This document shows, in pieces, positions 11,270 to 24,940 of a DNA stretch of 64,000 bases. The notes beneath the pieces were generated by a model. It made no database searches, was not told the DNA's origin, and saw nothing but the letters and a program-made list of their open reading frames with translations. The position numbers were made by a program, and so were the translations under genes. Origin of the DNA: Leptobrachium leishanense (taxonomy: Eukaryota > Chordata > Amphibia > Anura > Megophryidae); contig CM019068.1 of NCBI GenBank assembly GCA_009667805.1, positions 8,171,682 to 8,235,681 on the forward strand. The letters are read 5' to 3'. The first letter of the stretch is position 1, and the number at the start of each line of letters is the position of its first letter.

Positions 11270-11635
11270 GCATGTCACACACAGACCATCCTCTTAGCTA
11301 TTGTAGTAATAGTAGTTGTAGTAGGAATAGCAGTAGTAGATGTAGTAATAGTATCAGTGCATGTTGTAATAGTAGTATTTTAACAGTAATAGTTACTGTA
11401 GCATCTATAGTAACAGTAGCATTTGAGGTTGCAGAAGTAGTAGTAGATGTAGTAGCAATATTAGTTTTATTAGTAGTTGTAATAGCCGTTTGAAATAGTA
11501 ATAGTAATGGCTGTTACTCTATTCATTGTAGTAGCAGATAAAGTATAGTATTAGTATAATAGTATAGTAATAGTAAGTAATAATAGTAGCTATAGTAGCA
11601 GTAATACAAGTTGTGGTAGAAGTAACAGTATTAGT
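11270..11635. repeat. GTA/GCA-rich trinucleotide-like tract, left part
   Basis: Degenerate runs of tagtagtag, tagcag and tagtaatag. The tract continues at 12190-12715 and 14323-15810. The hAT at 11636 and Tc1 at 12716 are inserted in it. Confidence 0.85.
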
Positions 11636-12181
11636 TAGGCTTGTGCACCGATTTTTTTTTCGGTTCGATTCGGTTCGATTTTTCAGATTTTTAAACTTTT
11701 CGATTCGGCTCGTTTCGACCGATTTCGGTTTCGATTCGATTCGGTTCGGCTCGTTTTTCGGGTACATTTTTTTTTCGGAATATCGACCATTTTTCGTATT
11801 TTCGTGTCACTGTGCTCGAGTTTTGTATCGACTTTTCGTGATTTCGGAAATTTTCATTTTTCGGAATTGTACATTTTTTGGAATATCGACCATTTTTCGT
11901 ATTTTCGTGTCACTTTGCTCGTTTTTTGTATCGACTTTTCGTTTTTCCGAAAATTTTCGTTTTTCGGAAAATTTTCGTTTTTTCAAATGTCTGTTCTCCT
12001 CGTTTGACACATTTCAAGTACATTCGAAAAATCCGAAAATATTTAGTTTCGGCTCGGAAAACGTTTCGGATCTGACATTTTCGGATCTAAAAATTTTCGG
12101 AAATTCGGCCGCATCCGAAAACACGAATCGGGAAATTTCGTGAAAATTCCGAAATTCCGAAACCCGAAACGCACATCCCTA
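11636..12181. mobile_element. hAT MITE with 8-bp duplication gtattagt
   Basis: Begins taggcttgtgcacc and ends cgcacatccctа-type (gcacatccct then a), an imperfect inverted repeat typical of hAT MITEs. Both flanks read gtattagt (11628-11635 and 12182-12189). The host tract is simple sequence, so chance agreement is possible. The interior is rich in tttcggttcga and its complement and is non-coding. Confidence 0.72.
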
Positions 12182-12189
12182 GTATTAGT

Positions 12190-12715
12190 ATGAGTAGCAG
12201 TTGCAGGTGAAATAGAAGCACTAACTGTTGCAGTAGTAATAGCAGATGTAGCAATAAGAGTATTATCACAGCATCACAACAGTTGTAGCAATATTGGTAG
12301 CTGAAGCCGCTGCAGTAATAGTAGCAGTTGTAATGTAATAGACATAGCATTAGACATAGCAGCAGCATTAGTAGGTGTAATTGTAACAATTGTAGAAGCA
12401 GTAGCAATAGAAGCAGTAGCAGCCGTCTTAGCAGCTGTAGCAGAAGTAGTAATAGTAGCAGTTGTAACAGCGGTAGTAGTAGTAGATATAGCATCAGTTG
12501 TAGCAATATTAGTAGCCAAAGTAGCAGTAATAATAGTAGTGGTTGTAACAGTGGTAGTACTTATTAGATATTGCAGCAATTGTAGTAGTATTGGTAGTTG
12601 TAGCAGCAGTATTAGTAGTAATAGTAGCAGATATGTCAGTAGTACTAGCAGTATTATTAGTTATAGTAGTATTACAGTATTAAATGAATCAGTTATTATA
12701 GCAACAGTAGTAATA
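12190..12715. repeat. GTA/GCA-rich trinucleotide-like tract, middle part
   Basis: Degenerate gtagcag, gtagtaat and ttgtagcag runs. Leu-rich and Thr-rich frames across it are artefacts. Confidence 0.85.
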
Positions 12716-14322
<1,607 letters not shown>

Positions 14323-15810
14323 TAGCAGCAGTTGCAGCAGTATTAATAGCTGTAGTAGCTGTAGTAAAAGAAGCAGTTGTTGCAGTATTATCTGTAGTTG
14401 CAGTAATATTAGCAGCATTTACAGCAGTATAGTGTAGCTGTAGTAGCAGGAGTAATAGCAGTACTTGCAGCAGAATAAGGTAGCTGTATTTGCAGGAGTA
14501 ACATAAATTACAGCAGTATAGGGTAGCAGTAGTAGCAGCATTTAAAGCAGTAAAGGGTAGCTGTAGTTGCAGTAGTAATAGCAGTACTTGCTGCAGTATA
14601 GGGTAGTTGTAGTAGCAATAGTAGTAGCATTTAAAGCAGTATAGGATCGCTGTAGTAGCTGTAGTAGCAGCAATGAAAGCAGTATAGGGTAGCAGTAGTA
14701 GCAGTAATAGCAACGTTTAAAGCAGTATAGGGTAGCTGTAGTTGCAGTAGTAATAGCAGTACTTGCAGCAGTATATGGTAGCTGTAGTAGCCGTAGTAGC
14801 AGCAGCATTTAAAGCAGTAGAGGGTAGCTGTAGTAGCATTATTAGCAGCATTTAAAGCAGTATAGGGTAGCTGTAGTAGCAGTAATAGCAGTGTTTAAAG
14901 CAGTATAGGATAGCAGTAGTTGCAGTAGTAATAGCAGTACTTGCAGCATTATATGGTAGCTGTAGCAGCCGTAGTAGAAGCAACATTTAAAGCAGTAGAG
15001 GGTAGCTGTAGTAGCAGTAATAACAGCGTTTAAAGCAGTATAGGGTAGCTGTAGTAGCAGTAATAGCAACGTTTAAAGTAGTATAGGGTAGCTGTAGTTG
15101 CAGTTGTAATAGCAGTACTTGCAGCAGTATATGGTAGCTGTAGTAGCCGTAGTAGCAGCAGCATTTAAAGCAGTAGAGGGTAGCTGTAGTAGCAGTAATA
15201 GCAGCGTTTAAAGCAGTATAGGGTAGCTGTATTAGCAGTAATAGCAGCGTTTAAAGCAGTATAGGGTAGTTGTAGCAGTAGTAGCAGCATTTAAAGCAGT
15301 ATAGGGTAGTTGTAGCAGTAGTAGCAGCATTTAAAGCAGTATAGGGTAGTTGTAGTAGCAGCATTTAAAGCAGTATAGGGTAGCTGTAGTAGCAGCATTT
15401 AAAGCAGTATAGGGTAGCTGTAGTAGCAGCATTTAAAGCAGTATAGGGTAGCTGTAGTAGCAGCAGCATTTAAAACAGTATAGGGTAGCTGTAGTAGCAG
15501 CATTTAAAGCAGTATAGGGTAGCTGTAGTAGCAGCATTTAAAGCAGTATAGGGTAGCTGTAGTTGCAGTAGTAATAGCAGTACTTCCAGCAGTATAGGGT
15601 AGCTGTATTAGCAATAGTAGCAGTATAGGGTAGCTGTAGTAGTAGAAGCAGCATTTAAAGCAGTATAGGGTAGTTGCAGCAGTAGTAGCAGCATTTAAAG
15701 CAGTATAGGTTAGCTGTAGTAGCAGCATTTAAAGCAGTATAGGGTAGCTGTAGTTGCAGCATTTAAAGCAATATAGGGTATCAGGAGTAATAGCAGTAGT
15801 ATTCTACTCT
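14323..15810. repeat. 34-bp minisatellite merging into the GTA/GCA tract
   Basis: Core catttaaagcagtatagggt followed by agctgtagtagcag, period about 34 bp in 15230-15790 and longer, more mixed units to the left. Right end near 15790. No coding content. Confidence 0.88.
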
Positions 15811-16339
15811 GTGGTCCCTTTAATTGCGATGCACTGAAGTGGCTCCGGCTTTGGATACAAAGTTCAGTACCGGGAAGCGCTGTGAGTAATGATTGCAGGT
15901 CATGATGACACGAGTCATGGAGCAGATACATATTAATAGATAACTCTCCTTGTTGCTCAATGTTTTCCCTTCGTCCTGTTTACAGATAATCACCTGTAGC
16001 CGGGTATACACGGCCGTGTGTGTCAGTGTCCTGCGCGCCTCTCAGTGTATTATAGCAGCGCATGCTCTGCGTGTGGACGTTATAATGATTTATTCGGATT
16101 TATTTGTGACGTTTTTGGTGTCATCGACACAACACGACAATTCTCCTATAATAAGTAACTCCCAGAATCCTCGCGCTTTTCTCAGCAAGCCTCGTCACGC
16201 TAAGCCTCGGTGGCTCTGTGCATTGTGGGATTTGTAGTCAGGCAACTGCTGGGATACATTAAAACACTAAGGTCCTCATTTATACGGAATTTCTAGAAGA
16301 ATAAACATGAAGGCAGCTTTAACTCTCATTAAGCTTCAC
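15811..16339. other. Intronic sequence, nothing certain
   Basis: A minus-strand frame near 15850 follows a possible acceptor (ttactcacag), but it is not needed by the phase-consistent chain and has no EF-hand pattern. 16196-16250 contains a gcattgtgggatttgtagt motif common in vertebrate repeats. Confidence 0.4.
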
Positions 16340-16485
16340 CTTGCCGGTCCTTTGAGGATCATAGAGCAGGAATTCAGCCGCCATGGCTCGCGCTCCCTCT
16401 CGCACCCTCTCTCTCAGCCATTTCTCGATATTTAGCGAGAGTTTCCTTTCTGTTCCCTTTCTGGTCTCGGCCACGTTACTCGTTT
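16340..16485 (-). CDS. EF-hand exon of EFCAB6-like gene
   Basis: A 146-bp exon (2 + 48 codons), with acceptor cttttcaaaatacag and donor GGCAAG/gtgaag. It encodes a basic linker (TSNVAETRKGTERK), a helix beginning LSLNIEKWLRERV, and the entering half of an EF-hand, AAEFLLYDPQRTGK, ending on a codon boundary inside the loop. The next exon (10966-11144) completes the hand. The two leading bases AA join the single A left by exon 19370-19503. The layout matches the linker plus helix that precedes the F-x-x-x-D hand in EFCAB6. Confidence 0.82.
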
Positions 16486-16749
16486 CTGTATTTTGAAAAG
16501 CGAAAGTGTTTTTATTTAATTATAGACTTTTCAGAGAGTACAGAGACGCGCAGACGCGCAGACGCCCAGACGCCTGGCCAACGTCACGTTTCACAAGCTG
16601 TATAGAATGTTAGAATATTCCCTAAATTCTACAGAATCCTATTGTTTATAAACTGTATATATATATATCTCATACATCGAATGTTCAAACACTCAAAGTG
16701 TTCATGCTGAAAAATGTGTGGGTGACTTGCGCTGGTCACACATGTTGTA

Positions 16750-19345
16750 AAGTGCACGAGTTACTCATGATGTAACTTTTGCAAGTCACTCATACTGTAA
16801 ACTGGGACACTCATACTGTAACATGTGTTGGTCACTCATACTGGAACGTGTGTTGGTCACTCATACTGTAAACTGGGTCACTCATACTGTAACGTGTGTT
16901 GGTCACTCATACTGTAACTTGTGTTGGTCGCTCATGCTGTAACGTGTGTTGGTCGCTCATGCTGTAACGTGTGTTGGTCGCTCATACTGTAACGTGTGTT
17001 GGTCACTCATGCTGTAACGTGTGTTGGTCACTCATACTGTAACGTGTGTTGGTCGCTCATGCTGTAACGTGTGTTGGTCGCTCATACTGTAACGTGTGTT
17101 GGTCACTCATGCTGTAACGTGTGTTGGTTGCTCATACTGTAACGTGTGTTGGTTGCTCATACTGTAACGTGTGTTGGTCACTCATGCTGTAACGTGTGTT
17201 GGTCGCTCATGCTGTAACGTGTGTTGGTCACTCATGCTGTAACGTGTGTTGGTCGCTCATACTGTAACGTGTGTTGGTCGCTCATGCTGTAACGTGTGTT
17301 GGTCACTCATACTGTAACGTGTGTTGGTAACTCATGCTGTAACGTGTGTTGGTCACTCATGCTGTAACGTGTGTTGGTCACTCATACTGTAACGTGTGTT
17401 GGTCACTCATGCTGTAACGTGTGTTGGTCGCTCATGCTGTAACGTGTGTTGGTCACTCATACTGTAACGTGTGTTGGTCGCTCATGCTGTAACGTGTGTT
17501 GGTCACTCATACTGTAACGTGTGTTGGTCGCTCATACTGTAACGTGTGTTGGTCGCTCATGCTGTAACGTGTGTTGGTCGCTCATACTGTAACGTGTGTT
17601 GGTCGCTCATGCTGTAACGTGTGTTGGTCACTCATACTGTAACGTGTGTTGGTCACTCATACTGTAACGTGTGTTGGTCGCTAATGCTGTAACGTGTGTT
17701 GGTCGCTCATGCTGTAAAAGGCGTGGATTACTCATGATGTAACTTTTGAAAGTCACTCATACTGTAAACTGGGACACTCATACTGTAACGTGTGTTGGTC
17801 GCTCATGCTGTAACGTGTGTTGGTCACTCATACTGTAACGTGTGTTGGTCGCTCATGCTGTAACGTGTGTTTGTCACTCATACTGTAACGTGTGTTGGTC
17901 GCTCATGCTGTAACGTGTGTTGGTCGCTCATACTGTAACGTGTGTTGGTCGCTCATGCTGTAACGTGTGTTGGTCGCTCATGCTGTAACGTGTGTTGATC
18001 GCTCATACTGTAACGTGTGTTGGTCGCTCATGCTGTAACGTGTGTTGGTCACTCATACTGTAACGTGTGTTGGTCGCTCACGCTGTAATGTGTGTTGGTC
18101 GCTCATGCTGTAACGTGTGTTGGTCACTCACGCTGTAACGTGTGTTGGTCAGTCATACTGTAACGTGTGTTGGTCGCTCATGCTGTAACGTGTGTTGGTC
18201 GCTCATGCTGTAACGTGTGTTGGTCACTCATACTGTAACGTGTGTTGGTCGCTCATGCTGTAACGTGTGTTGGTCGCTCAGACTGTAACGTGTGTTGGTC
18301 GCTCATGCTGTAACGTGTGTTGGTCGCTCACACTGTAACGTGTGTTGGTCGCTCACGCTGTAACGTGTGTTGGTCACTCATACTGTAACGTGTGTTGGTC
18401 ACTCATGCTGTAACGTGTGTTGGTCACTCATACTGTAACGTGTGTTGGTCACTCATGCTGTAACGTGTGTTGGTCGCTCATGCTGTAACGTGTGTTGGTC
18501 GCTCATACTGTAACGTGTGTTGGTCGCTCATGCTGTAACGTGTGTTGGTCACTCATGCTGTAACGTGTGTTGGTCGCTCATGCTGTAACGTGTGTTGGTC
18601 ACTCATGCTGTAACGTGTGTTGGTCGCTCATGCTGTAACGTGTGTTGGTCACTCATACTGTAACGTGTGTGGTCGCTCATGCTGTAACGTGTGTTGGTCG
18701 CTCATGCTGTAACGTGTGTTGGTCGCTCATGCTGTAACGTGTGTTGGTCGCTCATACTGTAACGTGTGTTGGTCGCTCATGCTGTAACGTGTGTTGGTCG
18801 CTCATGCTGTAACGTGTGTTGGTCACTCATACTGTAACGTGTGTTGGTCACTCATACTGTAACGTGTGTTGGTTGCTCATACTGTAACGTGTGTTGGTCG
18901 CTCATGCTGTAACGTGTGTTGGTCGCTCATACTGTAACGTGTGTTGGTCACTCATACTGTAACGTGTGTTGGTCACTCATGCTGTAACGTGTGTTGGTCA
19001 CTCATGCTGTAACGTGTGTTGGTTGCTCATACTGTAACGTGTGTTGGTTGCTCATACTGTAACATGTGTTGGTCACTCATACTGTAACGTGTGTTGGTCA
19101 CTCATGCTGTAACGTGTGTTGGTCACTCATACTGTAACGTGTGTTGGTCACTCATACTGTAACGTGTGTTGGTCACTCATGCTGTAACGTGTGTTGGTCA
19201 CTCATACTGTAACGTGTGTTGGTCACTCATGCTGTAACGTGTGTTGGTCGCTCATGCTGTAACGTGTGTTGGTCACTCATGCTGTAAAAGGCGTGGATTA
19301 CTCATGATGTAACTTTTGCAAGTCACTCAAGCTGTAAAATGCATA
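16750..19345. repeat. 25-bp minisatellite, about 100 copies
   Basis: Unit acgtgtgttggtcgctcatg plus ctgta, with A/G alternation in ggtCACT/ggtCGCT and catAct/catGct. Stop codons in every unit exclude coding. A divergent block, ggcgtggattactcatgatg then taacttttg, occurs at both ends (near 16760 and 19290) and once inside (near 17720), marking larger-scale structure. It lies in the intron immediately left of exon 19370-19503. Confidence 0.96.
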
Positions 19346-19369
19346 AAAGAATTCTTACTATTCACTTAC

Positions 19370-19503
19370 TCGGCTGACATGCCTGGTGAGCGGCAGAGAC
19401 CTTTTCCAGCGCTGTCAGCAATAACCCGCGCTGGTCGTCCGTAATTCCCAGAAGGCTCAGCAGATCCTCAGCTTCGAGAATCCCGTCGCTCTCACCGACA
19501 TAA
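19370..19503 (-). CDS. EF-hand exon of EFCAB6-like gene
   Basis: A 134-bp exon (1 + 44 codons + 1) with donor CCGA/gtaagt, a perfect consensus, and an AT-rich acceptor (gtttatttaaag). It begins YVGESDGILEAEDLLSLLGI and continues TDDQRGLLLTALEKV. With the preceding exon, which ends EFEKLWN, the boundary gives L-W-N-R-Y-V, matching the strongly conserved L-W-x-R-Y-D of EFCAB6. The exon lies only 25 bp from the end of the 25-bp minisatellite. Confidence 0.83.
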
Positions 19504-19730
19504 CTTTAAATAAACGTTATACAGTAACAGGAGAACAGAACGACAGAGACAGAGCGGACGCGTAACGTAACAACAGCTTTAACATAGTTACACAAATCAT
19601 CCCTAATCAGTCCATTATTTGTTAAATCTGCAAATTCAGTTTGTTTTTTACGTCATTTGACTGCACCGAGTGGACCCCATGAGATGTTTAGATCTTCCAA
19701 GGTCCTGGTGATGGAATAAGACAAGTCCTC
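19504..19730. other. Intronic spacer
   Basis: Nothing recognised. Confidence 0.4.
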
Positions 19731-20022
19731 TGGGAGGGACCAGTGACCTGAGGGACCAGTGAGCCGAGGGACCAGTGAGCAGAGGGACCAGTGACCTGAG
19801 GGACCAGTGAGCAGAGGGACCAGTGACCTGAGGGACCAGTGAGTCGAGGGACCAGTGAGCAGAGGGACCAGTGACCTGAGGGACCAGTGAGCCGAGCGAC
19901 CAATGAGCCGAGGGACCAGTGAGCCCAGGGACCAGTGAGCAGAGGGACCAGTGAGCCGAGCGACCAATGAGCCGAGGGACCAGTGAGCAGAGGGACCAGT
20001 GACCTGAGGGACCAGTTAGCCG
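19731..20022. repeat. 16-bp minisatellite, about 18 copies
   Basis: Unit gagggaccagtgagca with variants gacct, gccga and gtcga. Confidence 0.93.
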
Positions 20023-20211
20023 AGGTAAGAGTGCTGGGAAATAAGATATGTTTACAGAACAAATCTTTCAAAATATTCTAGAGAAGGAAGGGAAGGTTTG
20101 CCGCCTGCCCTTAAAAGCGCACTAACACCAAAAGACTGAAATGTCCATATTGTGTTTATTTATGTTGCTGAAATCTTACATGTCTTTCTTTTTCTCTTTT
20201 ATGTTTAGAAA

Positions 20212-20850
20212 ATATTTTCCTCTTTATGTGTCACTGGGTGCATCCATTGTGTGATATTTTCCTCTATATGTGTCACTGAGTGCATCCATTGTGTGATATT
20301 TTCCTCTATATGTGTCACTGGGTGCATCCATTGTGTGATATTTTCCTCTATATGTGTCACTGGGTGCATCCATTGTGTGATATTTTCCTCTATATGTGTC
20401 ACTGGGTGCATCCATTGTGTGATATTTCCCTCTATACATGTCACTGGGTGCATCCATTGTGTGATATTTTCCTCTATATGTGTCACTGGGTGCATCCATT
20501 GTGTGATATTTTCCTCTATATGTGTTACTGGGTGCATCCATTGTGTGATATTTCCCTCTATACATGTCACTGGGTGCATCCATTGTGTGATATTTTCCTC
20601 TATATGTGTCACTGGGTGCATCCATTGTGTGATATTTCCCTCTATATGTGTCACTGGGTGCATCCATTGTGTGATATTTCCCTCTATATGTGTCTCTGGG
20701 TGCATCCATTGTGTGATATTTCCCTCTATATGTGTCACTGGGTGCATCCATTGTGTGATATTTTCCTCTATATGTGTCACTGGGTGCATCCATTGTGTGA
20801 TATTTCCCTCTATATGTGTCACTGGGTGCATCCATTGTGTGATATGTGAT
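20212..20850. repeat. 42-bp minisatellite, about 15 copies
   Basis: Unit tgtcactgggtgcatccatt followed by gtgtgatattttcctctatatg. The period is divisible by three, so two minus and two plus frames remain open with 14-residue repeats. There is no start context, splice site or known domain, so it is not called coding. Confidence 0.95.
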
Positions 20851-21985
20851 ATGTTCCTCTATATATCACCAGGGGGGTAGATTAGAAGTCTTTTAAGCTC
20901 CTGCCTTATCTCATTCAGCTGCTAGATATTATCTCAGGTAGCCTGGAGAAAAAAATAGATCCCCTGCTGCCTTATCTAAACATTCCCTCCTCTACCTCAT
21001 TAGCTGTTAAATACTGTAGAAGATAAACCACAGAAGTAAAGTAAAACTTTTGCACAGATTTTGGTAAAAGGTGCATCATGTGAAAAATCCACAAAACTGA
21101 AATAGGAGATAACAGCCTTACTTTATTTTTCCATAAAAACAGCAGCATATGCTTTTATAATGTGCTTTTTAAGGTGTTTCTAATGTGCTTTATAAGGTGT
21201 TTATAATGTGATTTTATTTGTAATGCACAAGTAATCTAGTTACAGCTTATGGAAGGTGTAGGTCCCTTTTAATATCCAGTCCTTGGACTCTGTGAGAAAA
21301 AGTCCAAAGTGAGAAATACCCTGAACGTGTAGAATTAACGGAGAGATGGGAAGGATTCTGCTGCAGGTATTGTAAATCAGGGCACATACAGAGCAACATG
21401 GCGGGTCATGTGAATATGCCATCAGCATTGGCATCTTATGTGGTGGCACGGGCACCAAAACTACATGGAGGAGAACGATAAGTGAAGGAAAACACGAACA
21501 CATTGAATTTACACGGGAAGACGGCCAAGTCCGATCTGCTCTGAAAGCTTTCCTGTAACGGCGCAGCAGAATAAAACGAGCGCAATGGCTTTCAGAGAGA
21601 AACAACTGTAAATTATTCAGTGTTCGCCCGTCGTCAAACAATGTTTATCACACTTTGCAGTTTTGTTACTGGCAGATCTTTAGAATCTCTCGTATAAACG
21701 GCTGATCTAGAGGAAGACATTGCACATTGTGACTGGAGGGTACTGGGTATTCCTCACCGACGAACCAAGCACCAATGGGCTATGAATTCAAGATACAGAG
21801 TCGTGTTAGAGACATATTGTCTTGGCAGGGAACCCTACAGGTCTACAACTTGGACTTCCTAGTGATACACAGCCAACATGATGTGTAACCAGGGATTTCA
21901 GGAAACCTGCAGGAAGGTGGCTCAGCATGTTAATGCTCCTGCTTTGCAAATAGAAGGCCGAGAGTTCAAATCTTAACAGCACATG
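20851..21985. other. Intronic sequence, no recognised exon
   Basis: AT-rich, with runs such as aaggtgtttctaatgtgct duplicated near 21170-21210. The minus-strand frame 21240-21641 shows no splice context or family resemblance. Confidence 0.4.
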
Positions 21986-21989
21986 TGTT

Positions 21990-22375
21990 TTTAACATGTA
22001 AAGCTTGGGAGACAGAGGAGATATGATAGAAACATTTAAACACGTTAAGGGAATCCACAGGGTAGAGGAACGGAGTATATTTAAAAGGAAACGAAGGAGC
22101 AAAACAAGAGGTCGCGGACATAGTCTTAGATTAGAGGGGCAAAGGGTTTAAAGTAACATCAGTTTGTATCATGTTACTGAGACGGTGGTGGATACATGGA
22201 CCAGCTTCCAGTTGAAGTGGTAGAGGCTAAACCAGGGATTGAGTTTAAGCCGGCACGGGATAGGCATAAGGCTTATCCTAAAATACATCCAGGGAAAGGA
22301 TCCATAGAATTGGGCAACTAGATGAGTCGAAAGCTTCTTATCTGACCACATATTCTATGTTTCTATGTTTCCAAC
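21990..22375 (+). mobile_element. LINE 3'-end fragment (CR1/L2 group)
   Basis: The plus strand translates to GDMIETFKHVKGIHRVEERS, then SKTRGRGHSLRLEG, then after lesions VVDTW and SLSRHGIGI. This is the C-terminal region of a CR1-group reverse transcriptase, which in frogs commonly ends in the ttctatgtttctatgttt tail seen here at 22355-22372. Stops and frame changes show a dead 5'-truncated copy. Confidence 0.75.
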
Positions 22376-22837
22376 TAGGTCTACCCATTGATAAGGATCC
22401 CAACAGATCCACAGGGAATGTACCCTGGGCTATTGTTAGGGAACAACAGTTATCATTCAACTAAGATTGTCTATTGTCTACGTATCCTCCAATCATTTGC
22501 CATGGAACATTACTTATCTTCCAATCAGAGTTGACCATTGAGAGGACCGCCTACTTGCCGTCCAATCGGGGCTTGCAATGGCCAGGAAACCCTATGCATT
22601 CTTCCTGATGGAGGAGCTCAGGCCGTACACGTGGAAAGTGGAAATAATGTCATGTTGACACCAAAGTGAGTTCTGTCCTTTGTCACTTGTTTGAAAACCA
22701 GACATTAAATACCTAATTGACCAATGGAAGAATCCCTCGTGTGCGTTGGAGACCGGTGGCAGAAGAGGCCATATAAATCAGGGTGATGTAAAGCATCCCA
22801 ATCTAACAGTTACACCATGGAGACGCGAGCCTCTTAC
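22376..22837. other. Intronic sequence, nothing recognised
   Basis: No repeat or exon identified. Confidence 0.4.
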
Positions 22838-22957
22838 CGGTTCCATAGTTTTTCGAACTCCTTATCGGACGTTACCAGGCCCAGCTTGGACAGAGCATTG
22901 CGGAATCCAGAGCAGCTCATCCCTTCCTCTGGAAAAAGCTTCATTAGATGAAGGTAC
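22838..22957 (-). CDS. EF-hand exon of EFCAB6-like gene
   Basis: A 120-bp exon (1 + 39 codons + 2) between acceptor ttgtctgtcacag and donor AACCG/gtaaga. It encodes YLHLMKLFPEEGMSCSGF, then RNALSKLGLVTSDKEFEKLW. This is a full EF-hand in which the loop has lost most acidic positions (FPEEGMSCSGF), followed by the conserved D-x-E-F-E-K-L-W motif of EFCAB6. Both neighbours fit by phase. Confidence 0.87.
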
Positions 22958-23006
22958 CTGTGACAGACAACCAACAGACTCGTTACATGTCCGACGGGTC
23001 ACGGCC

Positions 23007-23418
23007 TTAAAGTGACGCTCCACTCATTCTGACCACTTTACAGTGATACAGTAACCAATCTGCTGCAAACACTGAGTGAAGTGGAGGAATCCCCCCCCCC
23101 AGCGTCACCAGCAACTGGGATTTGAATTTCTCGGCTGCTGGTCACTAGTGATGTCACACACAGAGAGTGAGTGACGTCACCCTGGGAGACCAATCGCTGC
23201 CTGTAGCGAGCGTTCTCAGAGAGGCAGCGATGGATCAGATCTGTGCATACGCGTGCAGCTCCAATCCATCGCTCTGCGCCGGCGCTACGGAACTTGTGTG
23301 TATAAAGTGTGTGAGTCTTGTAGCGCTGCAGCAGCCATCACCCACTCATTGCAGCTAAGGCTGCGCCACGGCACAGAAAGTCCCTGTGGAAAATGAGTGA
23401 AACTGCTGATCACTTTAA
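23007..23418. mobile_element. TTAA-flanked MITE
   Basis: Bounded by TTAA on both sides, with inverted ends ttaaagtgacgctccactca and (right, complement) ttaaagtgatcagcagtttc. A cactcatt block is shared at equal distance inside both ends. The interior is palindromic around gatcagatctgtgcatacgc. It is compatible with a piggyBac- or Kolobok-type target, superfamily undecided. Confidence 0.6.
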
Positions 23419-23675
23419 AAGATACTGCACAATCCTGACACACTGCACATCACAGAGCACCACAGAAATAAAACTCACAGTAATGTGCAGAGTGTATGAG
23501 CGTATTACAGAGCTGCACAGCAACAAATCTCACAGTAATGTGCAGTGTGTATGAGCGCATCAGAGCTCCACAGCAATAAAACCCAAAGTAATGTGCAGCT
23601 CACACATGGATCTAAAAAAAAACAACAAATTTTGCAGAGGCTTTCGGCAGGATCTCACCAATTATTTAAGGGCAG

Positions 23676-24135
23676 CTCACACATGGATATATATTGCCCC
23701 CAGCAGCTCACATATGGATATATATTGCCCCCAACAGCTCAATCATGGATATATATTGCCCCAGAAGCTCACACATGGATATATATTGCCCCCAACAGCT
23801 CACTCATGGATATATATTGCCCCCAGCAGATCACACATGGATATATATTGCCCCCAGCAGATCACACATGGGTATATATTGCCCCCAGAAGATCACTCAT
23901 GGATATATATTGCCCCCAGCAGATCACTCATGGATATATATTGCCCCCAGCAGCTCAAACATGGATATATATTGCCCCTAGCAGATATATATTGCCCCCA
24001 GCAGCTCAAATATGGATATATTGCCCCCGGCAGATATATATTGTCCCCAGCAGCTCACTCATGGATATATATTGCCCCCAGCAGATCACACATGGGTATA
24101 TATTGCCCCCAGCAGATATATATTGCCCCCGGTTC
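23676..24135. repeat. 31-bp minisatellite, tatattgccccc type
   Basis: Units of cagctcacacatggatatat plus attgcccccag, about 15 copies with truncated units near 23985-24030. The same motif recurs in 33235-33420 and, altered, in 34150-35115. Confidence 0.92.
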
Positions 24136-24525
24136 TCACCGGCAGTCTGAGGGCCCGAGGGTCGGCAGGGGCCTGGTTTGGGGCGACACAGTAGGCCCCC
24201 GCCGGTTTCCTCTGATGATCGTAGGTAGAAATTTAAAGGCAGCCAGCCGTGCTCTCTGAAAATGGCGCGATGGCGCCTGCAGCGTGCCCGCATCCCAATC
24301 AACTGGAGCAGGCACGTTGCACAGGCGCCGCCCCTCACGTGACACGTCATGTGAGGGGGTGGCACAGGCCCCACCGCGGCATTTTCAGAGTGTGCCGCTG
24401 GCTGCCTTTTAATTTCTTTTCTACAATCATCAGAGGAAATCGACAGGGACCCACAGTGTCGCCCCAAACCGGGCCCCTACTGACCCCGTGGCAGTGCCCG
24501 AGTGCCCGATGGGTCAGTCCGCCCC
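24136..24525. mobile_element. Right part of a hairpin hAT-like element
   Basis: An inverted repeat, ggtttggggcgacacagtag at 24175 against tgtcgccccaaaccgggccc at 24449, encloses about 250 bp and is followed by the terminus gggtcagtccgcccctg at 24510. I know similar caggggcggactga termini from vertebrate hAT elements. The left terminus was not found, perhaps displaced by the 31-bp array. Confidence 0.5.
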
Positions 24526-24940
24526 TGTGTGTGTGTTTGGTATTGAGTGTGTGTAGGTGAGAGTCTGTGTGTAGGCGTGTCTTTGTTTGTAGGTGTGTGT
24601 GTGTAGGTGTGTGTTTATAGGTGAGTGTGTGTAGGTGCGAGTGTGTGTGTAGGCATGTGTAGGTGTGTGTATTAGGTGCGAGTGTGTGTGTGTAGGCTTG
24701 TGTTTGTAGGTGTCTGTGTGTGTAGGTGTGTGTTTTAGGTGCGAGTGTGTGTAGGCGTGTGTTTGTAGGTAGGTGTGTGTGTGTGTTTGTATGTGCATGT
24801 CTAAATCTCAATGTATCTTTTATGGTAAAATACTTTATAAATAAATACATTTAGGTGTGAGTGTGTGTAGACGTGTGGTTGTAGGTGTGTGTGTGTTTGT
24901 AGGTGTGTGTGTGTGTGTGCGTGTAGGCGTGTGTTTGTAG
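24526..24940. repeat. GT-rich microsatellite with embedded LINE tail
   Basis: Degenerate gtgtgtaggtgtgagtgt repeats. 24808-24850 carries a retroposon 3' tail (tctcaatgtatct...actttataaataaat), also found at 25935-25976 and near 59050. The tract resumes at 25859 after the hAT insertion. Confidence 0.85.

Noticed and set aside
15820..15935. Additional minus-strand exon near 15.85 kb
   Set aside because: The exons at 16340 and 10966 already join in phase and complete one EF-hand; inserting this would disrupt it.
20205..20880. 14-residue protein repeats over the 42-bp array
   Set aside because: Open on both strands at once because the period is a multiple of three; no promoter, splice or homology support.
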